DNA from: Veillonella atypica KON
Lineage (GTDB): Bacteria; Bacillota; Negativicutes; Veillonellales; Veillonellaceae
Direction of reading: 5' to 3'
Assembly (NCBI RefSeq): GCF_002959915.1
Contig: NZ_PPDE01000008.1
Coordinates: 558,001-622,000, forward strand
DNA: 64,000 nt
This document shows positions 62,404 to 64,000 of the stretch, piece by piece. The notes beneath the pieces are model-generated. The model made no database searches. It was given only the letters and a program-made list of their open reading frames with translations, and had not been told where the DNA came from. Made by a program: the position numbers and the translations under genes. The first letter of the stretch is position 1. Each line of letters opens with the position of its first letter.

Positions 62404-62482
62404 TTTATAGAATAGTCTAGCTTATATAGTGTACTTTATAGAATAGTATACTTTATAGGATAGTCTAGTTTATATAGTTTAC
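62404..62482. repeat. AT-rich imperfect direct repeats before the anion transporter
   Basis: Two 31-base imperfect repeats starting TTTATAGAATAGTCTAG (62404-62434) and TTTATAGGATAGTCTAG (62452-62482) with a short copy TTTATAGAATAGTATAC between (62435-62451). They lie 55 bp before the transporter start and may be binding sites. The rest of 62240-62536 is AT-rich with no gene seen. Confidence 0.75.
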
Positions 62483-62536
62483 CTTATTTATTATTATACA
62501 GTAATAGGTATTACACAAATTGAAAGGAGTTTTATT

Positions 62537-64000
62537 ATGAGTGTAACAACTACTGCCCCTCCACAAAAAGCACGTACAACTGCTCAAAATATTGGACTTA
62601 TTTTATCCTTCATGGTTTTAGCTGGCATTTTATTATTACCTACACCGGACACATTATCTACAGGTGGTCATCGTATAATTGGTGTACTCGCTTTTGCCAT
62701 CATCTTGTGGATGACATCAGCTGTTTCCTATCCAGTAAGTGCTACCATGATTACAGCACTTACCGCTCTACTATTAGGGTTCTCACCGAATCCCGAAGCA
62801 CCTGCTAAGGCGATGGGCACAGCCAATGCCTTAAAGCTGATCATTTCTGGTTATTCTTCACCAGCCATGATTCTTGTAGGTGCTGCTATGTTTATCTCTG
62901 TAGCTATGCGTAAAACGGGTCTTGACCGACGAATCGCCATGCTCGTTTTATCTAGCGTCGGCACCAAGGTAAGTCGCATTTATCTCGGCGTTATCATTAC
63001 GGGCCTCATCCTAGCCTTCTTTGTACCAAGTGCAACGGCTCGTATTGCCTGCCTCGCTCCGATTATCATCGGTATCGTTGAGAACTTAGGTATTGAACGT
63101 AAAAGCCGCGTTGCGGCCCTTCTCATGGTGGGCGCTGTACAGGCTGATACATTCTGGAACATCATGATTCAAACGGCGGCCGCCCAAAACCTTGTGGCCG
63201 TAGGATTTATGCAAACACAGATGAATACATCTGTTAGCTGGATTGACTGGCTCACAGCTGCTGCTCCATTTTCCATCATCATGGTAATTATTGCCTACTT
63301 CTTAACACAGGCATTAATTAAACCAGAGTTCAAAGAACTCGTTGGCGGCGATGTACAACTCGCTAAGATGCGCCAAGAAATTGGACCTATGAGCACCGAT
63401 GAAAAGAAACTCTTATGCATCTCCATCGGTTTACTTGCATTGTGGGCTACAGGTGGTAAATTACATTCCATCGATACTACAACTACTACAATCATAGCGA
63501 TTGCTCTATTCTTCTTCCCTAAAATTGGTATTATGGATTGGAAATTCGCACAACCAAACATCGACTGGGGTTCCATCGTTATGTTTGGTGCTGGTATCGG
63601 TCTCGGTACAGTTTTACTTAAAACAAAAGCAGCCACATGGCTCGCTCAAGTATTCGTTAACGCATTCTCTTTAGAATCCGCTACGGTGTTCTTGTTGATT
63701 GCCATCATGGCTGCGTTCCTCATCGTAATCCATCTAGGATTTGCCTCTGCTACCGCCCTTTCATCAGCGATGATACCAATCGTTATCTCCATCGTTGTAG
63801 GTCATAATGCAGAAGGACTTAACCCTATTGGCGTAACCATGATCATGCAATATGCCATCTGCTTTGGTCTAGTATTACCAGTAAACTCACCACAAGGTAT
63901 GGTGGCTTACGGTACAGACACATTCGACGTAAAAACATTCATGACAACAGGTATTCCTTTGACCATCATCGGCTATATAATGATGCTCGTATTTGCACTT
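62537..64000 (+). CDS. SLC13/DASS-type dicarboxylate or anion transporter, 3' end cut by window
   Basis: 488 codons visible, starting MSVTTTAPPQKARTTAQNIG with AAAGGAG upstream; about 11 hydrophobic segments. FFVPSATARIACLAPIIIG and LVLPVNSPQGMVAYGTD are the SNT-like substrate and sodium motifs of the divalent anion:sodium symporter family, which in this genus often carries dicarboxylates such as succinate, malate or tartrate. The reading frame is open to base 64000, so the end of the gene is outside. Confidence 0.9.
   Translation, partial: MSVTTTAPPQKARTTAQNIGLILSFMVLAGILLLPTPDTLSTGGHRIIGVLAFAIILWMTSAVSYPVSATMITALTALLLGFSPNPEAPAKAMGTANALKLIISGYSSPAMILVGAAMFISVAMRKTGLDRRIAMLVLSSVGTKVSRIYLGVIITGLILAFFVPSATARIACLAPIIIGIVENLGIERKSRVAALLMVGAVQADTFWNIMIQTAAAQNLVAVGFMQTQMNTSVSWIDWLTAAAPFSIIMVIIAYFLTQALIKPEFKELVGGDVQLAKMRQEIGPMSTDEKKLLCISIGLLALWATGGKLHSIDTTTTTIIAIALFFFPKIGIMDWKFAQPNIDWGSIVMFGAGIGLGTVLLKTKAATWLAQVFVNAFSLESATVFLLIAIMAAFLIVIHLGFASATALSSAMIPIVISIVVGHNAEGLNPIGVTMIMQYAICFGLVLPVNSPQGMVAYGTDTFDVKTFMTTGIPLTIIGYIMMLVFAL

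Overview
The window reads as chromosome of a Veillonella species or a close Negativicutes relative. This is inferred from moderately low G+C, a diderm secretion gene set (two-partner secretion, lipoproteins, periplasmic enzymes), Firmicutes-type expression signals (AGGAGG ribosome sites, TTGACA/TATAAT promoters, the infC-rpmI-rplT operon with AUU start and L20-type leader), and a full anaerobic corrin ring pathway, as expected of an anaerobe that makes propionate through B12-dependent methylmalonyl-CoA mutase. No tRNA, rRNA, insertion sequence or CRISPR array was seen.

Layout. 1-4.8 kb (minus): cobalamin operon with two CbiK cobaltochelatase-like genes, cbiL, cbiA and cobO (cut by the window edge), behind a clear promoter carrying a 12-bp inverted repeat. 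4.8-15.3 kb (minus): a two-partner secretion locus, FhaC transporter, a 2355-residue FhaB/CdiA-like exoprotein, then a translationally coupled DUF805 membrane protein and a decayed DUF805 copy, which looks like a contact-dependent toxin/immunity arrangement. 15.5-19.5 kb: an exported third CbiK, a lipoprotein binding protein, and a convergent FecCD-type ABC transporter. 19.6-26.5 kb (minus): yajQ-cbiDETFGHJC, the main corrin operon. 26.7-38.6 kb: exported proteins of unknown role, RluA-type pseudouridine synthase, class II fructose-bisphosphate aldolase, SpoVB-like flippase, a class-I-amidotransferase-type peptidase with an amino-acid permease, an exact 53-bp tandem repeat array, and a phosphoglycolate-phosphatase-like HAD.

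38.6-50.3 kb is accessory: an AbiEii-type nucleotidyltransferase pair, an AEC transporter, a SatP (acetate transporter) remnant, several members and dead fragments of a paralogous exported family (mature start IDINIPGA, WND-x-P motif), a type I toxin-like peptide with a candidate antisense RNA that also exists as a second copy, YkvI-like and ThrE-like transporters, and an OFA-family (formate/oxalate) transporter behind a likely ZTP riboswitch.

50.5-56.9 kb holds the most striking system: a complete His-Xaa-Ser locus (hxsA-hxsD-hxsB-hxsC) in which HxsA carries six consecutive H-x-S tripeptides and is presumably modified by two radical SAM enzymes. A DUF4236 zinc-ribbon protein leads it, and a divergent nuclease-helicase fusion (PD-(D/E)xK plus DUF2075) lies beside it. 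57-60.8 kb has another INIPGA paralog, a tiny Asn/Cys-rich exported peptide, a second type I toxin-like locus and a DUF3298 protein. The end holds rplT, rpmI, infC and a truncated SLC13-type anion transporter.
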